Origin: SIG437 sp045648985
GTDB taxonomy: Bacteria > Bacillota > Clostridia > UBA1381 > UBA9506
Assembly: GCA_045648985.1 (NCBI GenBank)
Contig: JAZROZ010000032.1
Coordinates: forward strand, 1 to 64,000
Direction: 5' to 3'
Length of the DNA stretch: 64,000 nt
Shown here: positions 34,125 to 42,283 of the stretch, one piece after another
How the letters are laid out: each line of letters begins with the position of its first letter
Position numbering within the stretch: the stretch's first letter is position 1
Translations under genes and position numbers: made by a program
The notes under the pieces: generated by a model
The model's database searches: none
What the model was told of the DNA's origin: nothing
What the model saw: the letters and a program-made list of their open reading frames with translations, nothing else

Positions 34125-34164
34125 GTGAAAGAGTCATTGACAACTGTCAATGACTCTTTCACTT
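34123..34164 (+). terminator. 20-bp perfect hairpin ending the rnf operon
   Basis: AAGTGAAAGAGTCATTGACA (34123-34142) and its exact inverse (34145-34164) leave a 2-base gap and begin within the rnfB stop. The T-run afterwards is short, so it may be a 3' stabilising hairpin as well as a terminator. Confidence 0.75.
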
Positions 34165-34202
34165 ATTATCGTATTTTGCATAATATGTATCGAGGTGATT
34201 CT

Positions 34203-34559
34203 ATGTTTTCGCAAATACTAACCGATACACTTTTAATCTTTCTTATTACATATTCAATAGTTGATATACTGACACGATTATTAGGTATGATAGAGCGTAA
34301 TTGTGAGTCATGTACCCAAAACCTAAAACTGCTGTTTTATATCGAGTCTGCTGATAATCTAGAAAATCACATAAGAGGCTGCGCTAAAAAAGCATCGAGC
34401 ATCAAGAGTGAATTTGTACTCATTTTAAAAGATGAATCCGAAGAAATCAATAGCATTATAGAAAAGCTGAAATCAGAACTACCCTATCTCAAAATCATAA
34501 AAACAGATGCAGATGCTATCGATCAAATATTTGAGGGTATTTCTTCAAAAGGCGCATAA
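34203..34559 (+). CDS. Small membrane-anchored protein of unknown function
   Basis: A 118-residue protein starting at ATG 34203 behind GAGGTG; the longer frame back to 34125 runs through the rnf hairpin and is rejected. One N-terminal helix (ILTDTLLIFLITYSIVDIL) precedes a charged soluble domain (LLFYIESADNLENHIRGC ... FVLILKDESEEINSIIEKL) that looks like an alpha/beta fold. I do not recognise it. Its last 44 bases overlap the end of the convergent queT gene. Confidence 0.6.
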   Translation: MFSQILTDTLLIFLITYSIVDILTRLLGMIERNCESCTQNLKLLFYIESADNLENHIRGCAKKASSIKSEFVLILKDESEEINSIIEKLKSELPYLKIIKTDADAIDQIFEGISSKGA

Positions 34560-34989
34560 GAGGATATCCTATTAAAAAGCAAACCACCATCTCGCCAATG
34601 CCTACAGTCAAAATATTAAACAGTAATGCTCCTTCATTTGGTGCAATATAGTAAATCATTGAGCCAACCATTAATGCATTAAAAAATACAGGTGAAAATA
34701 GAGCTAAAAATGTATTCTTTTTAAATGCTCTTGTAAATAACGCAGCTAAAAGTGTCGCTAATGTTCCAAATATTATATCTAAAGGACCATTTCCACCCAT
34801 TAAGTTTGCCAAGGCGCATCCTATTGTAAGTCCCGGCACTGCAGCAGGTGTAAAAATGGGCAGAATTGTCAGTGCTTCTGAAATTCTGAATTGAACTGCG
34901 CCATATGATATTACGTAAAACCCCATCGTAAGTGCCGCATAAAGTGCCGCTATTACGGCTGATGTTATTAAAAATTTTGTATTTTTCAT
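34516..34989 (-). CDS. queT: QueT-family queuosine precursor transporter
   Basis: A 157-residue protein with five to six membrane segments, the S-component of an energy-coupling factor transporter for a queuosine precursor. Motifs are LITSAVIAALYAALTM, GAVQFRISEALTILPIFTPAAVPGL and GGNGPLDIIFGTLATLLAAL. The start at 34989 is taken from GGGGGACAGAA upstream; the longer frame would run into nifU. No preQ1 riboswitch fits in the 19-base gap to nifU. Transcription probably comes from the nifSU operon. Confidence 0.85.
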   Translation of the reverse strand: MKNTKFLITSAVIAALYAALTMGFYVISYGAVQFRISEALTILPIFTPAAVPGLTIGCALANLMGGNGPLDIIFGTLATLLAALFTRAFKKNTFLALFSPVFFNALMVGSMIYYIAPNEGALLFNILTVGIGEMVVCFLIGYPLMRLLKKYPQIFDR

Positions 34990-35008
34990 TTCTGTCCCCC
35001 AAAAATGA

Positions 35009-35434
35009 TTAATGTCCGCTGCAGCTTGAACAACAGCCTGAGCATTTTCTTTTTGGAGTATATTCGATGCCTTGTTTTTCAAAATAGTCCATAATTGCAG
35101 CTTCTACTGCTTCTTCAGCTAAAACTGAACAATGAACTTTAGCAGGCGGAAGTCCGTCTAATGCTTCCATAACTGCTTTATTTGTAAGCTCCAAAGCCTC
35201 TTCTACAGTTTTTCCTTTTACCATTTCAGTAGCCATTGAGCTTGTTGCAACAGCTGCACCGCAACCAAATGTCTTAAACTTACAATCAACAATTACGTTA
35301 TTTTCAATTTTAAGATATATCTTCATTATATCTCCGCATTTAGCATTACCCACTTCGCCAATTCCGTCAGCATCAGGAATTTCACCAACGTTTCGCGGGT
35401 TTGCAAAATGGTCCATTACTTTTTCACTATACAT
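35009..35434 (-). CDS. nifU: Fe-S cluster scaffold NifU/IscU-like
   Basis: A 141-residue U-type scaffold on which NifS assembles clusters. It has the three conserved cysteine regions VGNAKCGDIMKIYLKI (~32), FKTFGCGAAVATSSM (~57) and KVHCSVLAEEAVEAAI (~103), and an extra cysteine-rich tail RKCSGCCSSCSGH that may bind metal. It lies 14 bases downstream of nifS. The many Fe-S enzymes in the window explain the need. Confidence 0.92.
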   Translation of the reverse strand: MYSEKVMDHFANPRNVGEIPDADGIGEVGNAKCGDIMKIYLKIENNVIVDCKFKTFGCGAAVATSSMATEMVKGKTVEEALELTNKAVMEALDGLPPAKVHCSVLAEEAVEAAIMDYFEKQGIEYTPKRKCSGCCSSCSGH

Positions 35435-35448
35435 AATCTTTACTCCTT

Positions 35449-36621
35449 TTATTTATTAACTCTCTCGTAAAGAGGTGACATTTCTCTTAATCTTTGCACA
35501 ATATCGGGCAGTTTTGATAAAACATAATCTATATCTTCTTCCGTGTTTATATCTCCTATGCTGAGTCTTAGCGAGCCGTGTGCAATCTCGTGAGGAAGCC
35601 CGATTGCAAGAAGCACATGTGATGGGTCTAAAGATCCGCTTGTACAAGCAGAGCCGCTTGATGCCGCTATTTTGTTTAAATCAAGCATCAAAAGCAGCGC
35701 TTCACCCTCTATAAACTGGAATGAAAAATTTACATTTCCCGCCAAACGTTTTTCTCTGTGTCCGTTTAATCTTATATATGGTATTTTTTCTTCAATCCCC
35801 GCTATGAGCTTATCTCTTAAGGCTTTGATTTTTGCAGTTTTTTCAGCTAGGTTTTCTGTTGCAATAGTAATAGCTTGGGCTAAACCCACAATTCCTGCAA
35901 CATTTTCCGTTCCTGCTCTTTTTCTTCTTTCCTGACCTCCGCCATGAATGTAGCTATCAAGTCTTATTCCTTTTTTAATATATAAAGCACCGATTCCCTT
36001 GGGACCACCGAATTTATGAGCAGACATTGAAAGCATATCTATATTTTGCTCTTTAACATCTATATCAATCATTCCTATTGCCTGAACTGCATCTGTGTGA
36101 AACACAATTTTTTTCTCTCTTGCAATTTCACCAATCTCGGCAATTGGTTGAATTGTACCTATTTCGTTATTGGCAGTCATTACCGTGATTAAAATCGTAT
36201 CGTCTTTGATTGCAGCTTTTAAATCATCAATACTGATTAAGCCATCACTATCAACAGGAAGATACGTCACGCTATATCCTTGTTTTTCTAAAAACTGGAG
36301 TGTATGAAGGACAGCATGATGTTCAATTTTTGTTGATATAATATGTTTTCCTTTAGATACATAGGACTCTGCGATTCCTTTAATTGCCCAGTTGTCAGCT
36401 TCAGAGCCAGAGCCTGTGAAATATATTTCGCTTGCATCGGCACCGATTGCTTTTGCAACCTTTTCCCTTGCTTTTTCTAAAGCTTCTTTTGCCATACGGC
36501 CTGTTTTATATATTGAAGATGCGTTACCGAAATTTTCTGTAAAATACGGAAGCATTGCATCTAAAACTTCTTTTTTAACAGGTGTTGTAGCACTGTTATC
36601 AAGATATACAGTTCTTTCCAT
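35449..36621 (-). CDS. nifS: Cysteine desulfurase NifS
   Basis: A 390-residue PLP enzyme that takes sulfur from cysteine. It shows YLDNSATTPVKKEVLDAM, TGSGSEADNWAIKG, the PLP lysine in MSAHKFGGPKGIGALY (~203) and the sulfur-carrying cysteine in SSGSACTSGSLDPSHVLLA (~325). It forms an operon with nifU and queT. No Rrf2-type regulator is next to it. Confidence 0.95.
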   Translation of the reverse strand: MERTVYLDNSATTPVKKEVLDAMLPYFTENFGNASSIYKTGRMAKEALEKAREKVAKAIGADASEIYFTGSGSEADNWAIKGIAESYVSKGKHIISTKIEHHAVLHTLQFLEKQGYSVTYLPVDSDGLISIDDLKAAIKDDTILITVMTANNEIGTIQPIAEIGEIAREKKIVFHTDAVQAIGMIDIDVKEQNIDMLSMSAHKFGGPKGIGALYIKKGIRLDSYIHGGGQERRKRAGTENVAGIVGLAQAITIATENLAEKTAKIKALRDKLIAGIEEKIPYIRLNGHREKRLAGNVNFSFQFIEGEALLLMLDLNKIAASSGSACTSGSLDPSHVLLAIGLPHEIAHGSLRLSIGDINTEEDIDYVLSKLPDIVQRLREMSPLYERVNK

Positions 36622-36694
36622 TTTGAAACTCTCCTCAGGTTATAATTTGACATTAAATTATTATACACCATTTTTTTCAAAACTTCAACATAAT

Positions 36695-36958
36695 TTAATT
36701 AAAATTCAAAATATCTCCATAAATTCTATTTTTTAAAATATTAGCAACATCTTCAGGTGTTTTATTTAGTGCGTTAATCATCAAAATTCCTGAGTCTGCA
36801 TTAACACTCTGAGTAAGATTATTATACTGGGCTATACCCAAATTTTGATACACGTACGCATCTACTCTTCCCTTAAAGTTATTATCTGCAACTGTAAAGC
36901 CTGAACTAATCAGGTAATTTCTAATTTCCCAGAGTCCTTTTTCAACTTCAACAACCAT
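36695..36958 (-). CDS. UPF0180 (YkuS)-like small protein
   Basis: An 87-residue soluble protein. The N-terminal half (VEKGLWEIRNYLISSGFTV) and the end ILMINALNKTPEDVANIL match the UPF0180/YkuS pattern, in which an N/A-A-x-G-x-T-P-E-E-V block is conserved. Function is unknown. The start at 36958 sits behind GGAGGTAAAT. It diverges from rapZ. Confidence 0.65.
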   Translation of the reverse strand: MVVEVEKGLWEIRNYLISSGFTVADNNFKGRVDAYVYQNLGIAQYNNLTQSVNADSGILMINALNKTPEDVANILKNRIYGDILNFN

Positions 36959-37014
36959 ATTTACCTCCAAAAATGTTATATATTGATTATTATGAGCTTT
37001 TTTTAAAAAAACCT

Positions 37015-37043
37015 TTTACTTTTTTTAAATAATATGATAAAAT
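37015..37043 (+). promoter_or_regulatory. Sigma-A promoter of rapZ
   Basis: TTTACT (37015-37020) and TAAAAT (37038-37043) are 17 bases apart, about 30 bases before the rapZ start. Confidence 0.65.
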
Positions 37044-37074
37044 GTTATAGTATATTTTTTAAGGAGTTGTGAAA

Positions 37075-37929
37075 ATGCAATACGTCGTTGTTACAGGTTT
37101 ATCAGGAGCAGGAAAAAGCTCTGTTATTCATATTTTAGAAGATATAGGATATTATTGTATTGATAATATGCCCCCAACACTTGTGCGCAATTTTATAACT
37201 CTTTGTCAAAACTCCAATATGAGCCTCGACAAAATTGCTTTTGTTGTTGATGCAAGAAGCGGTGAGATTATTAAAAAGCTTGCCAATGAGATTAAGGAAA
37301 TAAAAAAAAGCGGCGAGCCTTGTGAAGTGATTTTCCTCGAATCGAGTGATGAAGCAATTATTAAACGATATAAGGAAACAAGAAGAAAGCATCCTCACGC
37401 AAATGATGGAAGAGTTGTTGACGGAATCAAGTTAGAACGCGAACTTCTTTCATCAATCAAGAAAAAATCAGACTATATTATTGATACATCAGGATTGCTT
37501 GCTAGTCAGTTGCGCGAAAAGATTATTGCACTTTTTGATTCACGCAACAAGTATGAAAGTATAAATGTTACAATACTTTCCTTTGGTTTTAAGCGTGGTA
37601 TTCCGCTTGACAGCGACCTTATGCTTGATGTGAGATTTCTTCCCAATCCATTTTACGAAGAAGATTTAAAAGAACTCACAGGTCTTGACAAAAATGTAAA
37701 AGAATATGTTATGCACACGGATGTAGCAAAAGAATTTATCGGCAAAATGCATGATTTAGTTGAATTTTTGTTACCGCAGTATATCGAAGAAGGCAAACCA
37801 CAACTTGTGATAGCAATAGGATGTACGGGCGGAAAACACCGTTCTGTTGCACTTGCTGAAGAACTTGGTGCTTTTTTAAGGAGTAAAAACTATTTTGCAA
37901 CTGTGTCTCACAGAGATATTAAATTATAA
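37075..37929 (+). CDS. rapZ: RapZ/YvcJ nucleotide-binding RNase adapter
   Basis: A 284-residue P-loop protein. GLSGAGKSSVIHILEDIGYYCIDN (split around residue 8-31) gives Walker A, FVVDAR is next, and the C-terminal domain contains SFGFKRGIPLDSDLMLDVRFLPNP and GCTGGKHRSVALAE. The family binds GTP/ATP and, in enterobacteria, sRNAs. The start at 37075 is placed by AAGGAG; a GTG six bases upstream is too close to it. The usual clostridial partners (yvcK, whiA) are not adjacent; lysA follows. Confidence 0.92.
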   Translation: MQYVVVTGLSGAGKSSVIHILEDIGYYCIDNMPPTLVRNFITLCQNSNMSLDKIAFVVDARSGEIIKKLANEIKEIKKSGEPCEVIFLESSDEAIIKRYKETRRKHPHANDGRVVDGIKLERELLSSIKKKSDYIIDTSGLLASQLREKIIALFDSRNKYESINVTILSFGFKRGIPLDSDLMLDVRFLPNPFYEEDLKELTGLDKNVKEYVMHTDVAKEFIGKMHDLVEFLLPQYIEEGKPQLVIAIGCTGGKHRSVALAEELGAFLRSKNYFATVSHRDIKL

Positions 37930-37969
37930 CAGACAAATTCAATGTGATATAAACTAAGGGGATAAAACA

Positions 37970-39274
37970 ATGCTTTTATATGAAAATCTATCATCAAATG
38001 AAAATGGAAATTTAACAATAGGCGGCTATGATGCGACTCTCTTAGCAAAAGAATACGGCACTCCCCTATATGTTATGGATGAAAATTTAATCAGAAAGAA
38101 CTGCAGAATGTATGTTGATGCCTTGAATAAATATTATAATGGCAAAGGTATGATTTTATATGCGAGCAAGGCTTTCTGCAATTTAGCAATGTGCAAAATT
38201 ATAAAAGAAGAAGGTATGGGAATAGATGTTGTTTCAGGCGGTGAGCTTTATACTGCTAAGCTCTCCGATTTCCCAATGGAGAAAGTCTATTTTCACGGCA
38301 ATAATAAAACAGAAGATGAATTAAGGCTTGCGCTTTCATACGGAGTCGGAAGAATTGTGGTTGATAATATATATGAACTCGAAACGCTTGATAGGCTCTC
38401 AAAAGAAATGAACAAAAAGGCTAATATTCTCTTTAGAATTAAGCCGGGAATCGATGCTCATACTCATGACTTTATTATGACAGGTCAGATTGATTCTAAA
38501 TTTGGTACGGCTTTAGAAACGGGCGAAGCTTTCCAGATTATTAAAAAAGCAAGCGAACTTGAAAATATTAATATTGTTGGCTTGCATTGTCATATTGGCT
38601 CGCAGATATTCGATATTTCACCATTTAAGAGTGCAGCTGAAGTTATGCTTTCATTTGTGGCACAGCTTAAAAATGAATTAAATATAACTATTAAGGAGCT
38701 TAACTTGGGTGGTGGATTTGGAATTCAGTATGTACCATCTGATGATCCTGTTTCATATGATGAATATATCAGGATTGTCAGCGAAGTATTCAAGGAAACA
38801 TCAAAAAAACTTGGCATTGAAATGCCAAATGTTTTAATGGAACCTGGCCGTTCAATCGTCGGCTCTGCAGGGATAACTCTTTATAAAGTTGGTGCAGTTA
38901 AGAAAATTCCTGATGTACGTACTTATGTGACAGTTGACGGCGGTATGGCGGACAATCCGAGATATATTTTATATGGTTCAGAATATGAATTTATGCTTGC
39001 AAACAAAGCCATAGCGAAAAAAGATATGACAGTTACAGTTGCAGGGAAATGCTGTGAATCGGGCGATCTACTCGGCGAAAATGTTAAGCTTCCAAAGGAA
39101 ACTGAAGTTGGTGATATTTTAGCAGTTTTAGTTACAGGTGCTTACAACTACTCAATGTCAAGTAACTATAATAGAATTCCACGTCCTGCCGTTGTTATGA
39201 TTAAAGACGGTGTACCGAGAGTTGTCGTAAAACGCGAAACATATGATGATATTGTCAGAAACGATTTATTCTAA
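37970..39274 (+). CDS. lysA: Diaminopimelate decarboxylase
   Basis: A 434-residue fold-type III PLP enzyme making lysine from meso-diaminopimelate. The PLP lysine is in ILYASKAFCN (~60). Further motifs are IVGLHCHIGSQIF (~205), LNLGGGFGIQYVP, LMEPGRSIVGSAG (~300) and the dimer-interface AGKCCESGDLL (~360). A terminator follows. The full pathway is not in the window. Confidence 0.95.
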   Translation: MLLYENLSSNENGNLTIGGYDATLLAKEYGTPLYVMDENLIRKNCRMYVDALNKYYNGKGMILYASKAFCNLAMCKIIKEEGMGIDVVSGGELYTAKLSDFPMEKVYFHGNNKTEDELRLALSYGVGRIVVDNIYELETLDRLSKEMNKKANILFRIKPGIDAHTHDFIMTGQIDSKFGTALETGEAFQIIKKASELENINIVGLHCHIGSQIFDISPFKSAAEVMLSFVAQLKNELNITIKELNLGGGFGIQYVPSDDPVSYDEYIRIVSEVFKETSKKLGIEMPNVLMEPGRSIVGSAGITLYKVGAVKKIPDVRTYVTVDGGMADNPRYILYGSEYEFMLANKAIAKKDMTVTVAGKCCESGDLLGENVKLPKETEVGDILAVLVTGAYNYSMSSNYNRIPRPAVVMIKDGVPRVVVKRETYDDIVRNDLF

Positions 39275-39285
39275 AAATATACAAT

Positions 39286-39314
39286 AAGGCTGCAAATTAT
39301 GGATTTGCAGCCTT
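39286..39314. terminator. Bidirectional terminator between lysA and the spoIIQ-like gene
   Basis: AAGGCTGCAAA (39286-39296) pairs perfectly with TTTGCAGCCTT (39304-39314); loop of 7 bases, T-rich on both sides. Confidence 0.88.
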
Positions 39315-39322
39315 TCTTTATC

Positions 39323-40042
39323 TCAATTTGTGATATTTATATAATCCTCAGGATTAACATATTCTCCGTCTTTCAAAATCGAAAAGTGAAGATGTGCTTC
39401 TTCCAAAAGCTCTCCCTTTGCTGTATTTCCTACACATCCAATACAATTCCCGCCCTTAATTTCCTTTCCTATGCTTACCATATCTCCGCCCGCCATATTT
39501 GAATACTCTGTTTTTATTTCCTCGTTGTGTGCTATTATTATTGTTGTGCCAAGTAAATTATCTTCATAGATTTTTTCAACAACGCCGTCTGCTGCTGCAT
39601 AAACAGAGTCACCTAGTGTACACTTGATGTCTACTCCATTATGGACTCTGAAATCACCCATTGTTTTTGATTTTATAGGCTTGTCTGCTGAAAACCTTTT
39701 CAGCAAACTTCCCACACAAGGCTGTGTAAAGGTTAATTCATTTACATTAGTAATCTCTGTACTGCTTACAGGCTTTACATCTTCTTGTGTATCAATTTCT
39801 TTATTATACTCTTTAGTTTCAATTTTTGGTTCTTCGCTATGCTTACTTTCAATTTCCTGGTTAAAGTCCTCTGCAATAGGCATTTTTACAATGTTTTTAT
39901 TTATTTCAAATACTGATTGCGAAACTTTTTTTACTGCAGCAAAAGATAAAATGCCAATAGAAAGACTGATTAAACACGTAACTGCATACACCTTTAAAAA
40001 ACGGGTGTTTTTCTCCTTTTTGTTGTTTTTATTTTTCTTCAT
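39323..40042 (-). CDS. spoIIQ: M23 peptidase, SpoIIQ-like
   Basis: A 239-residue protein anchored by one N-terminal helix (FLKVYAVTCLISLSIGILSF) with an acidic linker and a C-terminal LytM/M23 domain. The zinc-site motifs are complete: FRVHNGVDIKC (H-x3-D) and EEAHLHFSILKDG (H-x-H). Single-helix anchoring, the short linker and forespore-type promoter fit SpoIIQ, which holds the engulfing membranes through SpoIIIAH; clostridial SpoIIQ, unlike the Bacillus one, keeps the zinc ligands. The start at 40042 follows GGGAGGAG. A vegetative M23 endopeptidase is the alternative. Confidence 0.72.
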   Translation of the reverse strand: MKKNKNNKKEKNTRFLKVYAVTCLISLSIGILSFAAVKKVSQSVFEINKNIVKMPIAEDFNQEIESKHSEEPKIETKEYNKEIDTQEDVKPVSSTEITNVNELTFTQPCVGSLLKRFSADKPIKSKTMGDFRVHNGVDIKCTLGDSVYAAADGVVEKIYEDNLLGTTIIIAHNEEIKTEYSNMAGGDMVSIGKEIKGGNCIGCVGNTAKGELLEEAHLHFSILKDGEYVNPEDYINITN

Positions 40043-40070
40043 GTTACTCCTCCCAAAATTATATATCTTT

Positions 40071-40099
40071 AAATTTACCAAAAATTATCAATTTTATTC
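40071..40099 (-). promoter_or_regulatory. Possible sigma-F promoter of the spoIIQ-like gene
   Basis: On the minus strand GAATA (40095-40099) and GGTAAATTT (40071-40079) are 15 bases apart, near the sigma-F pattern GYATA-N15-GGNNANANT. spoIIQ is a sigma-F gene in model organisms. Confidence 0.4.
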
Positions 40100-40152
40100 A
40101 CAGAATTTATTTTTGGGCATATAATATTGATAATAATAAAGGAGGAATAACT

Positions 40153-41073
40153 TTGAATATTGTGACAACTGACGTAGAGTACGGTTATAATGTCTTACAA
40201 AACGACACACAATTGCTTTTATGTGAATATCCATTTATTAGTAAAATAAAAATTGGTTATTCTGTTTTGCATAAAGAACTTTTTTGCCTGAAATTTGGTA
40301 AAGGGGATAAAAAAATATTTATAAATGCAGCCCATCATGGAAAAGAATGGATTACATCAATCTTAGTTATGGCAATGCTTGAAAAGCTTTGCTATCTTTA
40401 TAATAATAAAATCTCTTTTATGCAATTTGATATCAATGATATTTATGAAAAAACTTCCCTATACATATGTCCTATGGTGAATCCTGATGGTGTAAATTTA
40501 TCTGTTTATGGTCTAAGTGATGATATTCCACAAATAACAAAGACTCGTTTAATTTCATACAATGGTGAAAGCAGGGATTTTATTGGAAAATGGCAGGCAA
40601 ACATTAATGGAGTCGACTTAAACCATAACTACGATGCAGGATTTAACGAGGGCAAATTATATGAAGCACGGGAAAAAATCTTCTCTCCCGGACCAACAAG
40701 ATTTTCAGGTAATGCCCCTTTAAGCGAGCCTGAAAGTATGGCTTTAGCTCAATTTACAAGTGAACTTTCCCCTGATGTATGTATCGCCTATCACTCCCAG
40801 GGTGAGGAAATTTATTACGATTATAATGGATGTATTCCAAATGATTCTGAAAAGCTTTCAAATGTAATGGCAGAGCTTTCAGGTTATTCTGCACTAAAAC
40901 CTGAAGGTATGGCAAGCTTTTCAGGATATAAGGATTGGGTTATTAAAGAATTTGAAATACCAGCATTTACGATAGAAGTAGGAAAGGGAGAAAACCCTCT
41001 CCCCCTGTCGCAATTTGACAGTATTTTTGACAAAAATCTGCCTGTTTTGCTTTATTTAATGAATTACGGTTAA
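40153..41073 (+). CDS. M14-family zinc carboxypeptidase (peptidoglycan D-glutamyl endopeptidase-like)
   Basis: A 306-residue peptidase of family M14. Zinc ligands and catalytic residues appear as NAAHHGKEWITS (H-x2-E, ~58), CPMVNPDGVNLS, VDLNHNYDAGF, a third-ligand AYHSQGEEIYYDY (~215) and the catalytic Glu in AFTIEVGKGENPLP (~275). No signal peptide is seen, so it acts in the cytoplasm or forespore, like the gamma-D-glutamyl-diamino acid endopeptidases of sporulating species. The start is TTG behind GGAGGAATAAC. It diverges from the spoIIQ-like gene. Confidence 0.82.
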   Translation: MNIVTTDVEYGYNVLQNDTQLLLCEYPFISKIKIGYSVLHKELFCLKFGKGDKKIFINAAHHGKEWITSILVMAMLEKLCYLYNNKISFMQFDINDIYEKTSLYICPMVNPDGVNLSVYGLSDDIPQITKTRLISYNGESRDFIGKWQANINGVDLNHNYDAGFNEGKLYEAREKIFSPGPTRFSGNAPLSEPESMALAQFTSELSPDVCIAYHSQGEEIYYDYNGCIPNDSEKLSNVMAELSGYSALKPEGMASFSGYKDWVIKEFEIPAFTIEVGKGENPLPLSQFDSIFDKNLPVLLYLMNYG

Positions 41074-41112
41074 GCCTTATTTTACAAATATATTAAATTG
41101 ACAATTATCATC

Positions 41113-41141
41113 TTGACTTAAAGTAAAATATGGTATATTAT
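41113..41141 (+). promoter_or_regulatory. Promoter of the HPr-like gene
   Basis: TTGACT (41113-41118) and TATTAT (41136-41141) are 17 bases apart, 34 bases before ATG 41176. Confidence 0.65.
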
Positions 41142-41175
41142 GTAGCTATACGAAAAAATTAGGGAGGCACTGAAT

Positions 41176-41406
41176 ATGACATCAGTTAATATTTTATTGA
41201 GTTCAATCAACGACGTTAAAAATCTGGTTAACATCGTTTGCAAGTATGACTTTGACATTGACCTTTCATCAGGAAGATATGTGGTAGATGCGAAATCTAT
41301 TATGGGTATTTTAAGTCTTGATTTAAGCAAACCTATAAAGGTTGATATATTTTCCGAAGATGGAAATAATCTTGTAGAGGAATTAAAACCTTTTATATGT
41401 GAATAA
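41176..41406 (+). CDS. HPr-like protein lacking the active histidine
   Basis: A 76-residue HPr fold protein. The second half SGRYVVDAKSIMGILSLDLS is the clear HPr signature (with Ser in the Ser46 region, KSIMGI), but the first helix reads INDVKNLVNIVCKYD where phosphocarrier HPr has G-L-H-A-R-P-A. The phosphorylatable histidine is therefore missing, so it cannot carry phosphate in the PTS. Such proteins are common single genes in clostridia and may be regulatory. It has its own promoter and terminator. Confidence 0.8.
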   Translation: MTSVNILLSSINDVKNLVNIVCKYDFDIDLSSGRYVVDAKSIMGILSLDLSKPIKVDIFSEDGNNLVEELKPFICE

Positions 41407-41421
41407 TTTATTTTATGTGAA

Positions 41422-41455
41422 AAAATGAGCTATGGTAAATACCATAGCTCATTTT
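41422..41455. terminator. Bidirectional terminator, HPr-like gene and ScpAB operon
   Basis: AAAATGAGCTATGGTA (41422-41437) and TACCATAGCTCATTTT (41440-41455) are perfect inverse copies with a 2-base gap. It ends both convergent units. Confidence 0.88.
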
Positions 41456-41465
41456 CAAATGTTTA

Positions 41466-41816
41466 TTATTCGAATTTTTCTCCACATTCATGACAAAATT
41501 TAGATTTATCATTACATTTAGCGCCGCATGCTCTGCACTTTTTCTCACTTTTGAGCTCTGCGCACTGTTCTTCCTGGAGTGAAAGCTTTTCGTAGAGAGC
41601 ATCAATCTCATCAATCATTTGCTTTAAGCCCTCGGCATCTTCACTGCCTGTTTTTTCAGCATTGTAAAGTGCTTTACCGAGTTCGCAAAATGCTTTATTT
41701 ATCTCGTTTTGAGTATCGATTGTTGCTATTTTTAGCTTGCCGAATTCTATAAGCTCACTTGATTTTTTTACAGCGGTTTTTGCCGTATTTTTTAAATCTG
41801 CAAGAATTTTCTCCAT
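41466..41816 (-). CDS. Zinc-ribbon protein with coiled helix
   Basis: A 116-residue protein. Residues 1-85 are a long charged helix (EKILADLKNTAKTAVKKSSEL ...), probably a coiled coil, and the end CRACGAKCNDKSKFCHECGEKF is a double C-x2-C zinc ribbon. Function is unknown; similar small proteins are frequent in clostridia. It is the last gene of the M50-ScpAB-YtfJ operon. Confidence 0.72.
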   Translation of the reverse strand: MEKILADLKNTAKTAVKKSSELIEFGKLKIATIDTQNEINKAFCELGKALYNAEKTGSEDAEGLKQMIDEIDALYEKLSLQEEQCAELKSEKKCRACGAKCNDKSKFCHECGEKFE

Positions 41817-41845
41817 ACTGTCATACCACCTTCTGTCAATATAAA

Positions 41846-42277
41846 TTATTCTTCAATTGTTTCAGTAATTGTGATTGACTCTTTCTGCTTTTTTTCTCTT
41901 CTTTTTCCAATATAGTCTGTAACCTTGTCAATTAATGACGGAACTTTTTCAATTATTCCATCATACGGTGATGGTGTGAGATCAACAGGCATAAGCTTTA
42001 TCTGTCCCTGACCTACAACTAAAAAAGCAATAGGTTCAATAGAAGCTCCACCACCTGCACCGCCGCCAAAGTTTGAATTTGCATCAGGAGCAATCTGTGA
42101 TTTTTGACCGAACTCACTACCACCTGAGCCAAATCCGAAAGAAACCTTTGAAATCGGAATAATTACTGTTCCATCAGGTGTTTCTACCGGATTTCCCACG
42201 ATAGTGTTTACATCTACCATATCCTTTATACTTTTCATTGCTGTTTCCATAAGACCTTTAATTGGATGTTCTGCCAT
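41846..42277 (-). CDS. ytfJ: YtfJ/GerW-family sporulation protein
   Basis: A 143-residue protein with the YtfJ pattern: HPIKGLMETAMKSIKDMVDVNTIVG, PDGTVIIPISKVSFGFGSGGSEF, a glycine-rich stretch GGGAGGGASIEP, then PIAFLVVGQGQIKLMPV. In Bacillus this spore protein (GerW) is needed for L-alanine germination. It lies 7 bases downstream of a DUF2953 gene, the same pair as ytfJ-ytfI. Confidence 0.92.
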   Translation of the reverse strand: MAEHPIKGLMETAMKSIKDMVDVNTIVGNPVETPDGTVIIPISKVSFGFGSGGSEFGQKSQIAPDANSNFGGGAGGGASIEPIAFLVVGQGQIKLMPVDLTPSPYDGIIEKVPSLIDKVTDYIGKRREKKQKESITITETIEE

Positions 42278-42283
42278 TTTATA

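Noticed and set aside
34125..34202. Longer start for the small gene after rnfB
   Set aside because: The extension translates the rnf hairpin; the ATG at 34203 has a proper GAGGTG site.
34990..35008. preQ1 riboswitch before queT
   Set aside because: Only 19 bases separate queT from nifU, and no aptamer fits.
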